A stretch of 64,000 nt of DNA from Sinomonas sp. ASV486 (GCF_030908215.1 NZ_JAVFJK010000006.1:124001-188000), one strand, 5' to 3'. Positions 17,061-26,036 are shown, counted from the stretch's first letter. A program made the numbers and translations. Notes: a model not told the origin generated them from the letters alone.

Positions 17061-18530
17061 CTAGGCGCTCAGGTTGGCCAGGCGCTCGGGCCGGAGCAGT
17101 TCTTCGAGGCGCTCGGCGGTGAGGAGCCCGCGCTCGAGGACGAGCTCGGCGACACCGCGCCCGCTCGCAAGCGCCTCCTGCGCGATGGCCGTCGATTCGG
17201 CGTATCCGAGGTAGGGGTTCAGCGCTGTCACGAGTCCGATCGAGTGCTCAACGCTCTCCCGCAGCCGTGCGGCGTTGGCGGTGATCCCGCTGACGCAGCG
17301 CCGGGAAAGCGTGTGGCAGGCGGCCGTGAGATGCGTGATGCTCTTGTGCAGGCTGTGCACGATCACTGGTTCGAACGCGTTGAGCTGGAGCTGCCCACCT
17401 TCGGCAGCCAGCGTGATGGTCACGTCGTTGCCGATCACCTCGAATGCCACCTGGTTGACGACCTCCGGGATGACGGGGTTGATCTTGCCCGGCATGATCG
17501 AGGAACCCGACTGCACCGGCGGGAGGTTGATCTCGGCGAGCCCCGCGCGGGGGCCCGACGAGAGAAGGCGCAGGTCGTTGCAGATCTTCGACAGCTTGAC
17601 CGCCACGCGCTTGAGGACCCCCGAGAGATGGACGAACGCGCCCATGTCTTGAGTCGCCTCGATCAGGTCGAAGGCGGTCACGAGCGGCAGTCCCGTGATC
17701 CCGCCGAGATGGCGGCACGCCGCCTCGGCATAGCCGGCGGGGGCATTCAGGCCTGTGCCGATAGCGGTCGCCCCGAGGTTGATCTCGTGGACGAGCCCGG
17801 CGGATTCGCGCAGGCGCTCGCGGTCCTCGCCAATCGTCACGGCATACGTGCCGAACTCCTGTCCGAGGGTCATCGGCACGGCGTCCTGGAGCTGCGTGCG
17901 GCCCATCTTCACCACAGTGCGGAACTCGGTGGCCTTGGCTGCGAACGCGTCCTCGAGCTCACTCAGCGCGGCCAGCAGATCGTCGATGCCCATCACCGTC
18001 GCGATGCGGACGGCAGTGGGGTAGACGTCATTGGTCGACTGGCTCAGGTTGACGTGGTCGTTGGGGTGCAAGGCCGCATAGTCGCCCTTCTCCTGGCCGA
18101 GCAGTTCCAGTGCGCGGTTCGCGATCACCTCGTTCGCGTTCATGTTCGACGACGTCCCCGCGCCGCCCTGGATGACGTCAACCACGAACTCGCGGAGCAG
18201 TTCCCCGTCCAGGATCTCCCGGCAGGCGGCCTCGATCGCGTCCGCACGCTCGGCGTCGAGCAGGCCGAGCTCACGGTTCGCCCGGGCCGCGGCGAGCTTG
18301 ACGGCCGCGAGTCCGCGAACCAGATGGGGATTGGTCGAGAGCGGCTGGCCGGTGATCGGGAAGTTCTCGATCGCGCGCAGGGTATGCACGCCCCAGTAGG
18401 CGGCCGTGGGGACGCGGCGGTCGCCGAGCAGATCGTGCTCGGTGCGGAACCCGGCGGGCTCGTCGACGGCGATCGTGGCGAGGGCCGCTGTGCTGCTCGC
18501 AACGGTCGTCGGGGTCATGGGGGAGACCAT
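17061..18530 (-). CDS. aspA: Aspartate ammonia-lyase
   Basis: 489 residues from ATG 18530 (AGAAAG 8 bases upstream; GTG 18539 and ATG 18518 are alternatives). The fumarase/aspartase signature [12 protein letters not shown] and the substrate segments [19 protein letters not shown] and [19 protein letters not shown] are intact, as is [17 protein letters not shown] near the N terminus. It converts L-aspartate to fumarate and ammonia. With the asparaginase upstream and the permease downstream it completes the route from asparagine to a TCA-cycle intermediate. Confusion with fumarase C is possible from the superfamily motifs alone; the neighbours favour aspartase. Confidence 0.93.
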   Translation of the reverse strand: MVSPMTPTTVASSTAALATIAVDEPAGFRTEHDLLGDRRVPTAAYWGVHTLRAIENFPITGQPLSTNPHLVRGLAAVKLAAARANRELGLLDAERADAIEAACREILDGELLREFVVDVIQGGAGTSSNMNANEVIANRALELLGQEKGDYAALHPNDHVNLSQSTNDVYPTAVRIATVMGIDDLLAALSELEDAFAAKATEFRTVVKMGRTQLQDAVPMTLGQEFGTYAVTIGEDRERLRESAGLVHEINLGATAIGTGLNAPAGYAEAACRHLGGITGLPLVTAFDLIEATQDMGAFVHLSGVLKRVAVKLSKICNDLRLLSSGPRAGLAEINLPPVQSGSSIMPGKINPVIPEVVNQVAFEVIGNDVTITLAAEGGQLQLNAFEPVIVHSLHKSITHLTAACHTLSRRCVSGITANAARLRESVEHSIGLVTALNPYLGYAESTAIAQEALASGRGVAELVLERGLLTAERLEELLRPERLANLSA

Positions 18531-18613
18531 AGGGGTCACTTTCTGGAGGAGGTGGGGGCGTGAGGGAGAGAGGAGACGAGGGGTACAGACGGCCAGGGGT
18601 ACAGGCGAACGGA

Positions 18614-19663
18614 TCAGACGGCCGGGGCCGGGAACGCGCCGTCGAGCGCTGCGAACACGCCGACCTGACGGCCACCACCGAGCACCGGGCGGGTTGCGAG
18701 GGCCGCGAGCGGCCCGTCAGGGGCCGCCTCGGGGACGTCGAGGGCGGCGAGGGCGCGGACCGTGATCGGCAGACGGGCGCGATCGCCGCCGTCCGAGATC
18801 TTGATGGCGAGGCCCCGGCCATCCGGCAGCCCCACGAGCTGGATGCCCTCAAAGCCGTCCTTGGCCACCGTTCCAGGAAGGGCCCGCATGAGGAGCGTGA
18901 CGTCACGGTCGGCTCCTGCAACCATCTCCGGGTGCGTGGTCATGGCACGGGCAACGGCAGCCTCGGCTGTCCCGCCAGCGGCGCGGGCGAGGCGACCGTA
19001 GGAACGGGCCATCCCCGCAAGGCTCACGGCGGGGAGAGGAGTGCCACAGCCGTCGGTGGTCCACAGGGAGGGCACCTCTCCCGTGAGCTCCTCGACGGTC
19101 GCGGCAATGAGCTGCTGCAGCGGGTGTCCGGGATCGAGGTATCCCTCGAGAGGCCAGTCGTTGAGCACGCACACCGAGACCATGGCAGCGTGCTTGCCGG
19201 AGCAGTTCTGGCACACGCGGTCCGCGTGCCCGCCACCGGCGAGCCACTCCTCGCGCTCGCGGATGCCATACGGAAGGTCTTCCGTGTTCGCGAGGACCGA
19301 CTCGTCGAGACCGTTGAGGGACAGGATCCTGCGCGCGCCGTCCCGGTGCATGGCCGCGCCAGAATGGCTCGCGGCGGCGAGGGCGAGGAGCTCGTCTGGG
19401 AGGGCCAGCCCTGCGCGGACCATCGCAACCGCCTGGAGGGGTTTGAGCGCCGAGCGCGGGAAGACGGGAGCGGTGGCGGCTCCGGCCGCCCACAGGAGAA
19501 CGCCATCGGCGTCGGTCGCGGCGACGCTGCCGTAGTGCACTCCCTCGATCATGCCGCCGCGGGTCTGGGCGGCGAGAGGGACGTGGGCGGGGAAGTCAGC
19601 GACGGCGCGGGCCGCTGCTGCGGCGTCCTGGAGGGTGAGTGCCGCGGATGCGGGAGGGATCAT
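18614..19663 (-). CDS. L-asparaginase, Rhizobium-type (class 3)
   Basis: 349 residues. It does not resemble the E. coli-type asparaginases but the family of the Rhizobium etli inducible enzyme. RSALKPLQAVAMV carries the Ser-x-x-Lys pair used for catalysis in that family, and CQNCSGKHAAMV carries the cysteine/lysine cluster next to its metal site. TTDGCGTPLPAVSL and GFEGIQLVGLPDGRGLAIKISDGGDRAR are also family segments. It hydrolyses asparagine to aspartate and ammonia in the cytoplasm. It is 83 bases upstream of aspA on the same strand and follows the GntR gene. Confidence 0.88.
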   Translation of the reverse strand: MIPPASAALTLQDAAAAARAVADFPAHVPLAAQTRGGMIEGVHYGSVAATDADGVLLWAAGAATAPVFPRSALKPLQAVAMVRAGLALPDELLALAAASHSGAAMHRDGARRILSLNGLDESVLANTEDLPYGIREREEWLAGGGHADRVCQNCSGKHAAMVSVCVLNDWPLEGYLDPGHPLQQLIAATVEELTGEVPSLWTTDGCGTPLPAVSLAGMARSYGRLARAAGGTAEAAVARAMTTHPEMVAGADRDVTLLMRALPGTVAKDGFEGIQLVGLPDGRGLAIKISDGGDRARLPITVRALAALDVPEAAPDGPLAALATRPVLGGGRQVGVFAALDGAFPAPAV

Positions 19664-19784
19664 GGCTCGCTCACGGTAGGGGATCGGTGGTCAGGAGTCC
19701 GTGCGGTCGGTGCGGCCGGGGTTGAGGCCCGACGGCGCCGGGCAGTGCGGGGCGATAGGCCGGTTGTGTGGCCGCCAGCGGGTG

Positions 19785-20507
19785 TCAGGGGTTGGGTCCG
19801 AGGAGCCCGAGAGCCTCGTCCACGGCCGCAAGATGCTTGGCCATGGCGGCGCTGGCGCGCTCGGCCGAACCTGCCTCGATGGCGTCGAGGATTTCCTGGT
19901 GCTCGTTGTCTGAGGCGGCCTGACGGTCGGCGAGCAGGTTGAGCGTCTCCGACTGATGGGCCAAGGCTTCGCGGAGGTCGGCGAGGACGTCCTCGAAGAT
20001 CTGGTTCCCGCTCGCCTTGGCGATGGTGCCGTGGAAGGCCGCCTCGAGGGTGACCCTTCTGGCAGGCTCGTCTTCGACGGCGGTCTCGGCGACGATTCCC
20101 CTGAGGGTCGCCAGGTCCTCCTCCGTACGTCGGAGGGCGGCGAGCCCGGCGGCCGGTACTTCAACGTGGGGCCGCGCCTCGGTGAGGTCCCGCGCTGAGT
20201 ACCGTCCCAGGACCAGGTCGCCGGCAATCCGGCTAGACACCACAAACGTGCCCTTGCCGGTGTGGGTCTCGGTGAGCCCCAGTGCCGCGGACGACCGCAG
20301 GGCCTCGCGGACCACCGAGCGGCTAACGCCGTACCGCGCAGCTAGCGCAGCCTCGGAGGGGAGCTTTGCGCCGACGGGGACCGCCCCCGCTTCGATGTCG
20401 CCGCGCAGGTCGGCGAGCACGGCCTCGGCGGCGCCTACACGGACAATCGGCCGCTGGGCGGTCTGGCCAGCCGACTGCCTGGGTGTACGGCTGTCTGACA
20501 GGTTCAC
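19785..20507 (-). CDS. GntR (FadR-like, FCD) regulator of the asparagine cluster
   Basis: 240 residues from GTG 20507. The winged helix is at about residues 25-85 (VLADLRGDIEAGAVPVGAKLPSEAALAARYGVSRSVVREALRSSAALGL) and the FCD domain at about 105-230 with FHGTIAKASGNQIFEDVLADLREAL. A consensus promoter whose -10 ends 6 bases before the GTG supports a leaderless start. Upstream in-frame codons lie inside the promoter and are unlikely starts. Being first in line before asparaginase, aspartase and permease on the same strand, it probably controls them, but no operator could be picked out in the 121-base gap to the asparaginase. Confidence 0.88.
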   Translation of the reverse strand: MNLSDSRTPRQSAGQTAQRPIVRVGAAEAVLADLRGDIEAGAVPVGAKLPSEAALAARYGVSRSVVREALRSSAALGLTETHTGKGTFVVSSRIAGDLVLGRYSARDLTEARPHVEVPAAGLAALRRTEEDLATLRGIVAETAVEDEPARRVTLEAAFHGTIAKASGNQIFEDVLADLREALAHQSETLNLLADRQAASDNEHQEILDAIEAGSAERASAAMAKHLAAVDEALGLLGPNP

Positions 20508-20513
20508 GCCACG

Positions 20514-20543
20514 ACTATGGCAGCGATCACACTGCGTTGTCAA
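20514..20543 (-). promoter_or_regulatory. Leaderless promoter of the GntR regulator
   Basis: On the minus strand, consensus TTGACA (20543-20538), an 18-base spacer and CATAGT (20519-20514) end 6 bases before the GTG at 20507, placing the transcription start at the start codon. Confidence 0.65.
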
Positions 20544-20600
20544 ACGGGCAGCAAGGGCCCCTGTCTGGTGGTGGCAGGCCGCGCGTCGGGGGGTTCGCCC

Positions 20601-21464
20601 CTAGGGTGCCGCGACGACGCTGTTCGTCAGCGTGCCGATCCCGTCGATGCGGCATTCAACGTGCTGCCCGGCGGTGATGGTGCCCGATGTTCCGGGGAAT
20701 CCGGTGAGGATTACGTCCCCGGGATGCAGGGTCATGAACGAGCTCGCGTACACGAGGATTTCCTCGATGCCCCATCCCAGATCGGCAACCGTTCCGCCCG
20801 GGAGCCGAGCGCCGTCGATCCCCACACCGATCCCCGCATCATCGTGCGGACGCTGCGTGACGATCCAGGGGCCGAGCGGGGTGAACGTGTCAGCACTCTT
20901 GGCGCTGATCCAGAGCTCGTCGCGGCCTTGTGCCAGCCGGTCGGTCACGTCGTTGCCGATCGTGAATCCGAGGACTGCCTCCATGGCGTTCTCGGTGGTC
21001 AGATGCCGAGCGAGGGCCCCGATGACGACCGTGAGCTCGGACTCGGGCTCGACCCGGGCGCCCGTCGGTGCCTCGATGGCGTCTCCCGGTCCGATGACGC
21101 TCGTGGCGGCCTTGTGGAACGCCTGCGGGGGAAGTGCTCGGCCAGCTGCCCCCGTGTTGTGCGCCATGCCGAGGACGTTGGACGGAGAGCAGGGTGCGAG
21201 GAAGGTGAAGGCGTCTTGCGTCACCTCGGCGCCCGCCTCCCAACCGGCGCGAGACGGCGAGGCCGCGTTGCCCGGCGAGCCTGGGAATGGTGTCTCCACG
21301 ACGGTCCAGCGCTGCCCGTGGGGGGAGGCGAAGTCCTCTGCGCCGCTGGCCACGAAGAAGGACTCCTGTGCGTTGGGGGCGTCTGCCGGCCTCACGCGGG
21401 CGATGCGGAGCGGAGGTGCGGAGGTGGGTGCGGCTGGGGCGGGGGAGGCGGTCACAATGGACAT
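20601..21464 (-). CDS. Fumarylacetoacetate hydrolase-family protein
   Basis: 287 residues. The FAH fold is shown by VLGMAHNTG, VEPESELTVVIGALARHLTTENAMEAVLGFTIGNDVTDR, WISAKSADTFTPLGPWIV and LHPGDVILTGFPGTSGTI. The acidic triad for Mg2+ (the two glutamates of ESE and the downstream aspartate of NDVTDR) looks intact. The family includes isomerases, decarboxylases and acylpyruvate hydrolases acting on 2-oxoacids from ring cleavage. The usual NYADHA motif is replaced by AHNTGAAG, so substrate contacts may differ. It lies 93 bases upstream of the GntR gene on the same strand, but a separate promoter divides them. Confidence 0.82.
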   Translation of the reverse strand: MSIVTASPAPAAPTSAPPLRIARVRPADAPNAQESFFVASGAEDFASPHGQRWTVVETPFPGSPGNAASPSRAGWEAGAEVTQDAFTFLAPCSPSNVLGMAHNTGAAGRALPPQAFHKAATSVIGPGDAIEAPTGARVEPESELTVVIGALARHLTTENAMEAVLGFTIGNDVTDRLAQGRDELWISAKSADTFTPLGPWIVTQRPHDDAGIGVGIDGARLPGGTVADLGWGIEEILVYASSFMTLHPGDVILTGFPGTSGTITAGQHVECRIDGIGTLTNSVVAAP

Positions 21465-21589
21465 CCTATGTCCCGGGGGCCGCCTGGGGCATGGCGCGGG
21501 GGAGTGGCGTTGCGGAAGCGATAGTGGCGCGGGGAGCAGGATTGCGTAGGGTCACGGCACACATGGATTCACAGCCACGCGCCGGCCGG

Positions 21590-22390
21590 TCACCCGTACA
21601 GTTCGCCAACCGGGATCTCAGCCTCGACGCGGTTCTCGGGCCCGGGCAACGGGCACGCCCATGCCTCGTTGTACGCGCAGCTGGGGTTGTACGCGAAGTT
21701 GAAGTCGAGGATGAAGCGCGGACCCAGCCGCGCGCCGTCGTGCGCACGGTCCGGGGCAGCGGAGTTCCGTGCGGCCGTCTCCTCGGCGACTCCGAGGAAC
21801 GCGCCCTTGATCGTGTCGATGAGGTACCGGCCAGCCCCGTACGATCCCGCCCCACCGCCCGTCCTCCCCGCCGTAGCATCACGGAACGGGACGAAGATTC
21901 CGCCGCCGTAGCCCTGATGCCGCCACGCGGCGACGGAACCGATCCCCGGGACCTCGAAGGTTCCGAGCCGCACGAACGGCACCACGCCATCGGTGCCGGT
22001 CCGCACGGGGCGCTCCTGCCCCGCGCCCCCGGGGCTGAGTGGCAGTTCGAAGCGGTACGCGGGATCGTAGTCGGCCACCGAGAGGCCGGTGAACGCCGCA
22101 CGGTCCCGCAACAGGAGCGGCGACGCGGGGTGCGTTCCCATGAGTGCGTCACGCTCGCGCCGCCACAGCGCGTGGGCTTCGCGCGGGCTGGCCGCCGCCC
22201 GGACCCGTTCGTAGACCGAGAACATGCGCAGGCGCCAGTCGACCACCTCGTGCGCCGGCAGGTCCAAGGCCGCCTGGGCATCCTCCCACTCGGCGTCGGA
22301 CCATTCCGTGCTGTCTGGGCTGGCCGGGCCATCCTGTTCGCCCTGGCCGTCCTGGCCGTCCGACCTTGCGTCCCTGTGATCCTCGCGCAT
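21590..22390 (-). CDS. DUF1684 domain protein
   Basis: 266 residues. The C-terminal half carries the DUF1684 hallmarks YLIDTIKGAFLG, GPRFILDFNFAYNPSCAYNEAWACPLPGPENRV and the earlier TGLSVADYDPAYRF. No signal peptide or membrane segment is seen; the first 30 residues are acidic and probably disordered. Family function is unestablished. The gene stands alone between the FAH-family gene and the divergent lipoprotein gene (starts 41 bases apart). Confidence 0.8.
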   Translation of the reverse strand: MREDHRDARSDGQDGQGEQDGPASPDSTEWSDAEWEDAQAALDLPAHEVVDWRLRMFSVYERVRAAASPREAHALWRRERDALMGTHPASPLLLRDRAAFTGLSVADYDPAYRFELPLSPGGAGQERPVRTGTDGVVPFVRLGTFEVPGIGSVAAWRHQGYGGGIFVPFRDATAGRTGGGAGSYGAGRYLIDTIKGAFLGVAEETAARNSAAPDRAHDGARLGPRFILDFNFAYNPSCAYNEAWACPLPGPENRVEAEIPVGELYG

Positions 22391-22431
22391 GGCGCAAGAC
22401 TACTCGGGCCCCGCTTCGCTAGGGTGGGGGC

Positions 22432-23340
22432 ATGGACGTCACGCCCCGAAGTGCACCCCACAGTGCACCGCGCACGGGACACCGAACCGGACACTGGACC
22501 GGACACTGGACTGGACACCGGGCAGCAGCCGCCAACCATGTCATCGCGGCGGGCGCCGCGATCGCCGTCGCCGCGGTTCTCACAGTTGCTCTGGCCGGGT
22601 GCGGCGCGGGTTCCACGGAACCGGTGTGGACTGGCGTTCCGAGCGGGTCGTCGTCGGCGGCACCCGGCGGCCCGACGTCCGGCAGCCCGGGCGCGGGAGG
22701 CACGACGGCGAGTGGTCCCGCGGCGTCGTCGGGAACGCCCTCGCCGGGCGCCACGAGCGCCCAGTGGAAGACGTATACGGATCCGGCCAAGAAGGTGAAG
22801 TTCGATCTGCCCGCGGCATGGATCGTCCAGTCCACCGATCCAGCTCCCGGTGCGGCCGCTGGGTCCCTGCGCCTGGAGGTCAAGAAGGCGGACGGGACCT
22901 TCGTCGCGGCGCTCGCCACGGGCCTCCCGGTGCCCGCGCCGTCCACCTGCGACCCCGCACAGGCCAAGGCCTACTCAGTGCTCAACAGCCTTCCCGTGAC
23001 AGTGCCGTTCGCGGATGGCCCGAACGTCATCACGCCGCGGTTCGTGTTCCGCGTGATCCAGGGCTACAAGTTCTTCGGCACGTTCGGCCTCACGGGCCTC
23101 GCCACCTCCGCCCAGGACGGCAAGGCGTGCGTGCTCGTCAATGTCGTGCCCGGTCCCGCGGGCATCGGCGGCTACTCGTTCGCCGACACCATCGCGGCCA
23201 CACCCCCCCAAACCGATGCGAAGGTTGCGCCCCTCAAATCTTTCGATACCCTAGCTCAGGCGTCGGCCTACGTCCGCGACTCGGGCGACTTCGCGGACGC
23301 GCAGCGCATGATCATGTCGCTGACCTTCACCCAGAACTAG
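22432..23340 (+). CDS. Predicted lipoprotein of unknown function
   Basis: 302 residues. A hydrophobic segment (about 35-55) ends in LAGC, a lipobox with the lipidated cysteine at about residue 57, then a Ser/Thr/Gly/Pro linker and a globular domain (about 100-300) starting WKTYTDPAKKVKFDLPAAW, which resembles PsbP-like or secreted domains of actinobacterial lipoproteins. The 30 residues before the hydrophobic segment are unusually long and contain GH(R/W)TG repeats encoded by a 12-bp tandem repeat, so the true start could be later; I see no better in-frame ATG. The gene is 15 bases upstream of the transglutaminase-like gene. Confidence 0.7.
   Translation: MDVTPRSAPHSAPRTGHRTGHWTGHWTGHRAAAANHVIAAGAAIAVAAVLTVALAGCGAGSTEPVWTGVPSGSSSAAPGGPTSGSPGAGGTTASGPAASSGTPSPGATSAQWKTYTDPAKKVKFDLPAAWIVQSTDPAPGAAAGSLRLEVKKADGTFVAALATGLPVPAPSTCDPAQAKAYSVLNSLPVTVPFADGPNVITPRFVFRVIQGYKFFGTFGLTGLATSAQDGKACVLVNVVPGPAGIGGYSFADTIAATPPQTDAKVAPLKSFDTLAQASAYVRDSGDFADAQRMIMSLTFTQN
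22477..22524 (+). repeat. Four 12-bp tandem repeats inside the lipoprotein gene
   Basis: Four copies of GGACACTGGACC-like 12-mers at 22477, 22489, 22501 and 22513. In frame they encode repeats of Thr-Gly-His-Arg/Trp ahead of the lipoprotein signal sequence. The two middle copies differ by a single base at the last position, indicating recent slippage. Confidence 0.8.
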
Positions 23341-23355
23341 CCCTACTGGAGCCCC

Positions 23356-24159
23356 ATGCAGCGCACCGTCGGTGCCCAGCTGTCGTTCACGACCGCGGCA
23401 CAGACCAAGCTGGCGATGGCGATTGCCGTCGCCCGCCACCCCGGCTACACGTCCTTCGAGGAGGAACTCGTTGTCACCGCGGACGGGGCGGCGGTGGAAC
23501 CGCGGGAACTGCTGGACGGCCACGGCGGGCGATTCCACGTGCTCGAGCTGCCCGAGCCCGCACACGTCGAGGTCGCCTACACGGCCCGCGTCGAGGGAAC
23601 GAGCGAGCCGGAGCCCGTCGACGAGATCGAGCTGATCCGCTACGTGCGCCCCAGCAGGTACGCCGAGAGCGACCGGCTCCTGCCCACGTCGTACGCCGAA
23701 TTCGGGACTCTCCGGGGTCTTGAGCTCGTCCAGGCGGTCCGTGACTGGGTCAACCGCCAGCTCGCCTACGTGAGCGGCTCGTCCCGTGGCACCGACGGTG
23801 CGGTGGAGACGCTCCTCCACCGGCGCGGTGTGTGCCGCGACTTCGCCCACCTCGCGATCGCGCTGTTGCGGGCCAAGGACGTCCCGGCGCGGCTCGCGGC
23901 AGTGTATGCCCCCGGGCTGAGGCCCATGGACTTCCATGCGGTGGCCGAGGCCTACGTGGACGGCGCGTGGCACGTGATCGACCCGACGGGCCTCGCCCCG
24001 CGCGCCTCGATGGTCCGCATCACGGCCGGCCGGGATTCCGCGGACACGGCGTTCCTCTCGACCGTCGGCGGGCGGATCGTGCTCAAGAAGCTCACCGTCA
24101 CGGCCGTGGCCGACGAGCTTCCGTTCGAGGACCCCCGGGCCTCCGTCCGCCTAGCCTGA
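23356..24159 (+). CDS. Transglutaminase-like protein
   Basis: 267 residues. The papain-like core is at about 125-215: the cysteine in RRGVCRDFAHLAIALLRAKDVPARLAAVY, the histidine in MDFHAVAEAYVDGAWHVID and the aspartate of IDPT form the triad. The N-terminal 100 residues are a beta-rich domain that precedes transglutaminase cores in this bacterial family. No signal peptide is visible, so it is probably cytoplasmic; such proteins may be proteases or amidases rather than cross-linkers. The 15-base gap after the lipoprotein gene suggests one transcript. Confidence 0.82.
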   Translation: MQRTVGAQLSFTTAAQTKLAMAIAVARHPGYTSFEEELVVTADGAAVEPRELLDGHGGRFHVLELPEPAHVEVAYTARVEGTSEPEPVDEIELIRYVRPSRYAESDRLLPTSYAEFGTLRGLELVQAVRDWVNRQLAYVSGSSRGTDGAVETLLHRRGVCRDFAHLAIALLRAKDVPARLAAVYAPGLRPMDFHAVAEAYVDGAWHVIDPTGLAPRASMVRITAGRDSADTAFLSTVGGRIVLKKLTVTAVADELPFEDPRASVRLA

Positions 24160-24178
24160 GGGCTCGCGAGCTGTGCCT

Positions 24179-24204
24179 CCGCACCCCTACGTCGCGGGGT
24201 GCGG
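24179..24204. terminator. Stem-loop between convergent transglutaminase-like and MarR genes
   Basis: CCGCACCCC (24179-24187) pairs perfectly with GGGGTGCGG (24196-24204) over an 8-base loop. It ends directly at the MarR stop codon. There is no U tract on either strand, so it may only act as a barrier between convergent transcripts. Confidence 0.45.
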
Positions 24205-24756
24205 TCAGAGCGGGTGGTGGGCCACGACGTGCGCGCGGACGCGCTCGGTGAGGTCCCGCAGCTCGGCCAGCCCCCCAGTGTCGAGGGCGTCGCCCATGAT
24301 CCGCTGGATCTCCCTCACGTGGGCGCGCCCCACCTCGCGCTGGAGCCGCGCGCCCTCGTCCGTGAGCCGCACGACGACGCCGCGCCCGTCCTCGGGCGAG
24401 CTCTCGCGCGCCACGAGGCCCTGCTTGGCGAGTCGTTCGACGAGCCTCGACAGGCTGGACTGGGCCAGCAGCACGTGGTCGTTGAGCTCGTTGAGCCGAA
24501 GGCCCGCGCCCTCGCACGTGCTCAGGGTGAAGAGCACGTCGTAGGCATTCATGCCGAGCTTCCGGAAGGCCGGGTCGCGCTGCAGGCGGCGCATCACCGC
24601 CACCTGGGCGCGGAAGAGCGACTCCCAGGCCTCCGAGACGTCCTTCACCGAGGGTGTGGGCCCGGGAGCCGCCGGGCGGGAAGGCGCCGGAGCTGCCATG
24701 AGCGAGGGCGCGGTGTCGGGCCCGGGAGCGGCGCCGGCCACCGGCTGCGTGCTCAC
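24205..24756 (-). CDS. MarR family transcriptional regulator
   Basis: 183 residues. A 35-residue Pro/Ala-rich lead-in precedes a MarR winged helix: MNAYDVLFTLSTCEGAGLRLNELNDHVLLAQSSLSRLVERLAKQGLVARESSPEDGRGVVVRLTDEGARL at about residues 68-138, including the DGRGV wing. The GTG at 24756 overlaps the stop of the flavin-dependent oxidoreductase by 4 bases, so it is the second gene of that operon. Its probable operator is the near-perfect 30-bp palindrome at 25968-25997 at the head of the operon. Confidence 0.9.
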   Translation of the reverse strand: MSTQPVAGAAPGPDTAPSLMAAPAPSRPAAPGPTPSVKDVSEAWESLFRAQVAVMRRLQRDPAFRKLGMNAYDVLFTLSTCEGAGLRLNELNDHVLLAQSSLSRLVERLAKQGLVARESSPEDGRGVVVRLTDEGARLQREVGRAHVREIQRIMGDALDTGGLAELRDLTERVRAHVVAHHPL

Positions 24757-25925
24757 CGCGCCGTCGCCCCGGCGGTCGCCTCAGCGGACGCCGTCGCAGC
24801 CGACCCGGTCCCGGAGCCTGCGTCCGTCTCGGCCGTCTCTGACCCGGACATGGCAGCGCTGCGGGCTGCGACTCGCGCGGCGTGCGTCGGCCCCTCGGGG
24901 ACGTCCGCGGGACGCCCCTCGGCGAAGCCCGCCTTGAGCTCGGGAAGCACCTCGCCGAGCAGGTCGAGCTGTTCGAGCACGGTCTTGAGCGGAAGGCCCG
25001 CATGGTCCACCAGGAACAGCTGGCGCTGGTAGTCGCCGAAGTAGTCTCGGAACGCGAGGGTCTTCTCGACGAACTCGGCCGGACTGCCCACGGTCAGCGG
25101 GGTCTGCGCGGTGAACTCCTCCATCGATGGCCCGTGTCCATAGACGGGTGCGTTGTCGAAGTAGGGGCGGAAATCCCGCTTGGCGTCCTGGGAGTTCCTG
25201 CGCATGAAGAACTGGCCGCCGAGGCCCACGATCGCCTGGCTCGCCGTGCCGTGCCCGTAGTGCTCGAACCGCTCGCGGTAGAGGTTGATGAGGCGGATGT
25301 AGTGCTCCTTCGGCCAGAAGATGTTGTTGGCGAAGAAGCCGTCGCCGTAGTAGGCGGCGAGTTCGGCGATCTGCGGGGTGCGGATGGAGCCGTGCCATAC
25401 GAACGGGGCCACCTCGTCGAGGGGGCGCGGCGTGACCGTGAAGTTGTGCAGCGGGGTGCGGAACTTGCCGCTCCACGTGACGGTCTCCTCGTCCCACAGG
25501 CGTCGCAGGAGCGCGTAGTTCTCGATCGTCAGCTCGAGGGAGTCCTGCGGGCTCTTGCCGAACCAGGGGTAGACGGGTGCTGTGTTGCCGCGGCCCAGCA
25601 CGAGGTCCGTGCGGCCGCCCACGAGATGCTGGAGCATCCCGAAGTCCTCGGCGATCTTCACCGGATCGTTGGTGGTGATGAGGGTCGTGGTCGTGGAGAG
25701 GATGATCTTCTCGGTCTGCGCGCCGATGTACCCCAGGAGGGTGGTCGGCGAGCTCGGGTAGAACGGGGGATTGTGGTGCTCGCCCGTCGCGAAGACGTCG
25801 AGCCCCACCTCCTCGGCGTGCTTGGCGATCTTCACGATCGCCTGGATCCGCTCGCCCTCAGACGGCATGTGGCCGGTCGTCGGGTCGAGGGTGACATCTC
25901 CGACGCTGAAGATACCGAACTGCAT
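24753..25925 (-). CDS. LLM-class flavin-dependent oxidoreductase
   Basis: 390 residues of a luciferase-like monooxygenase TIM barrel. MQFGIFSVGDVT at the start, GLDVFATGEHHNPPFYPSSPTTLLGYIGAQTEKIILSTTTTLITTNDPVKIAEDF, GGRTDLVLGRGN and the later FVWHGSIRTPQIAELAAYYGDGFF are group-specific segments. It uses reduced flavin supplied by a separate reductase; substrate unknown. GGAAAGG lies 7 bases upstream of the ATG. The last 45 residues are an Ala/Ser/Thr-rich low-complexity tail not expected for the fold. The MarR partner gene suggests induction by a small aromatic or toxic compound. Confidence 0.88.
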   Translation of the reverse strand: MQFGIFSVGDVTLDPTTGHMPSEGERIQAIVKIAKHAEEVGLDVFATGEHHNPPFYPSSPTTLLGYIGAQTEKIILSTTTTLITTNDPVKIAEDFGMLQHLVGGRTDLVLGRGNTAPVYPWFGKSPQDSLELTIENYALLRRLWDEETVTWSGKFRTPLHNFTVTPRPLDEVAPFVWHGSIRTPQIAELAAYYGDGFFANNIFWPKEHYIRLINLYRERFEHYGHGTASQAIVGLGGQFFMRRNSQDAKRDFRPYFDNAPVYGHGPSMEEFTAQTPLTVGSPAEFVEKTLAFRDYFGDYQRQLFLVDHAGLPLKTVLEQLDLLGEVLPELKAGFAEGRPADVPEGPTHAARVAARSAAMSGSETAETDAGSGTGSAATASAEATAGATAR

Positions 25926-25967
25926 GGAACGACCTTTCCTCACGCGGTTGCCCTGAGCTGCCGCACA

Positions 25968-25997
25968 TTGAGATAAATGCATTTGCATCTATCTCAA
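25968..25997. promoter_or_regulatory. 30-bp near-perfect palindrome, probable MarR operator
   Basis: TTGAGATAAATGCA (25968-25981) and TGCATCTATCTCAA (25984-25997) are reverse complements at 13 of 14 positions around a 2-base centre. The site sits 43 bases upstream of the oxidoreductase ATG and is AT-rich in a GC-rich genome. It also contains TTGAGA, a -35-like element on the minus strand, so binding would block the promoter. Confidence 0.7.
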
Positions 25998-26036
25998 CGG
26001 GTGAGGTCCCCTGATCATTCCCGGGTCCGTTATGCC

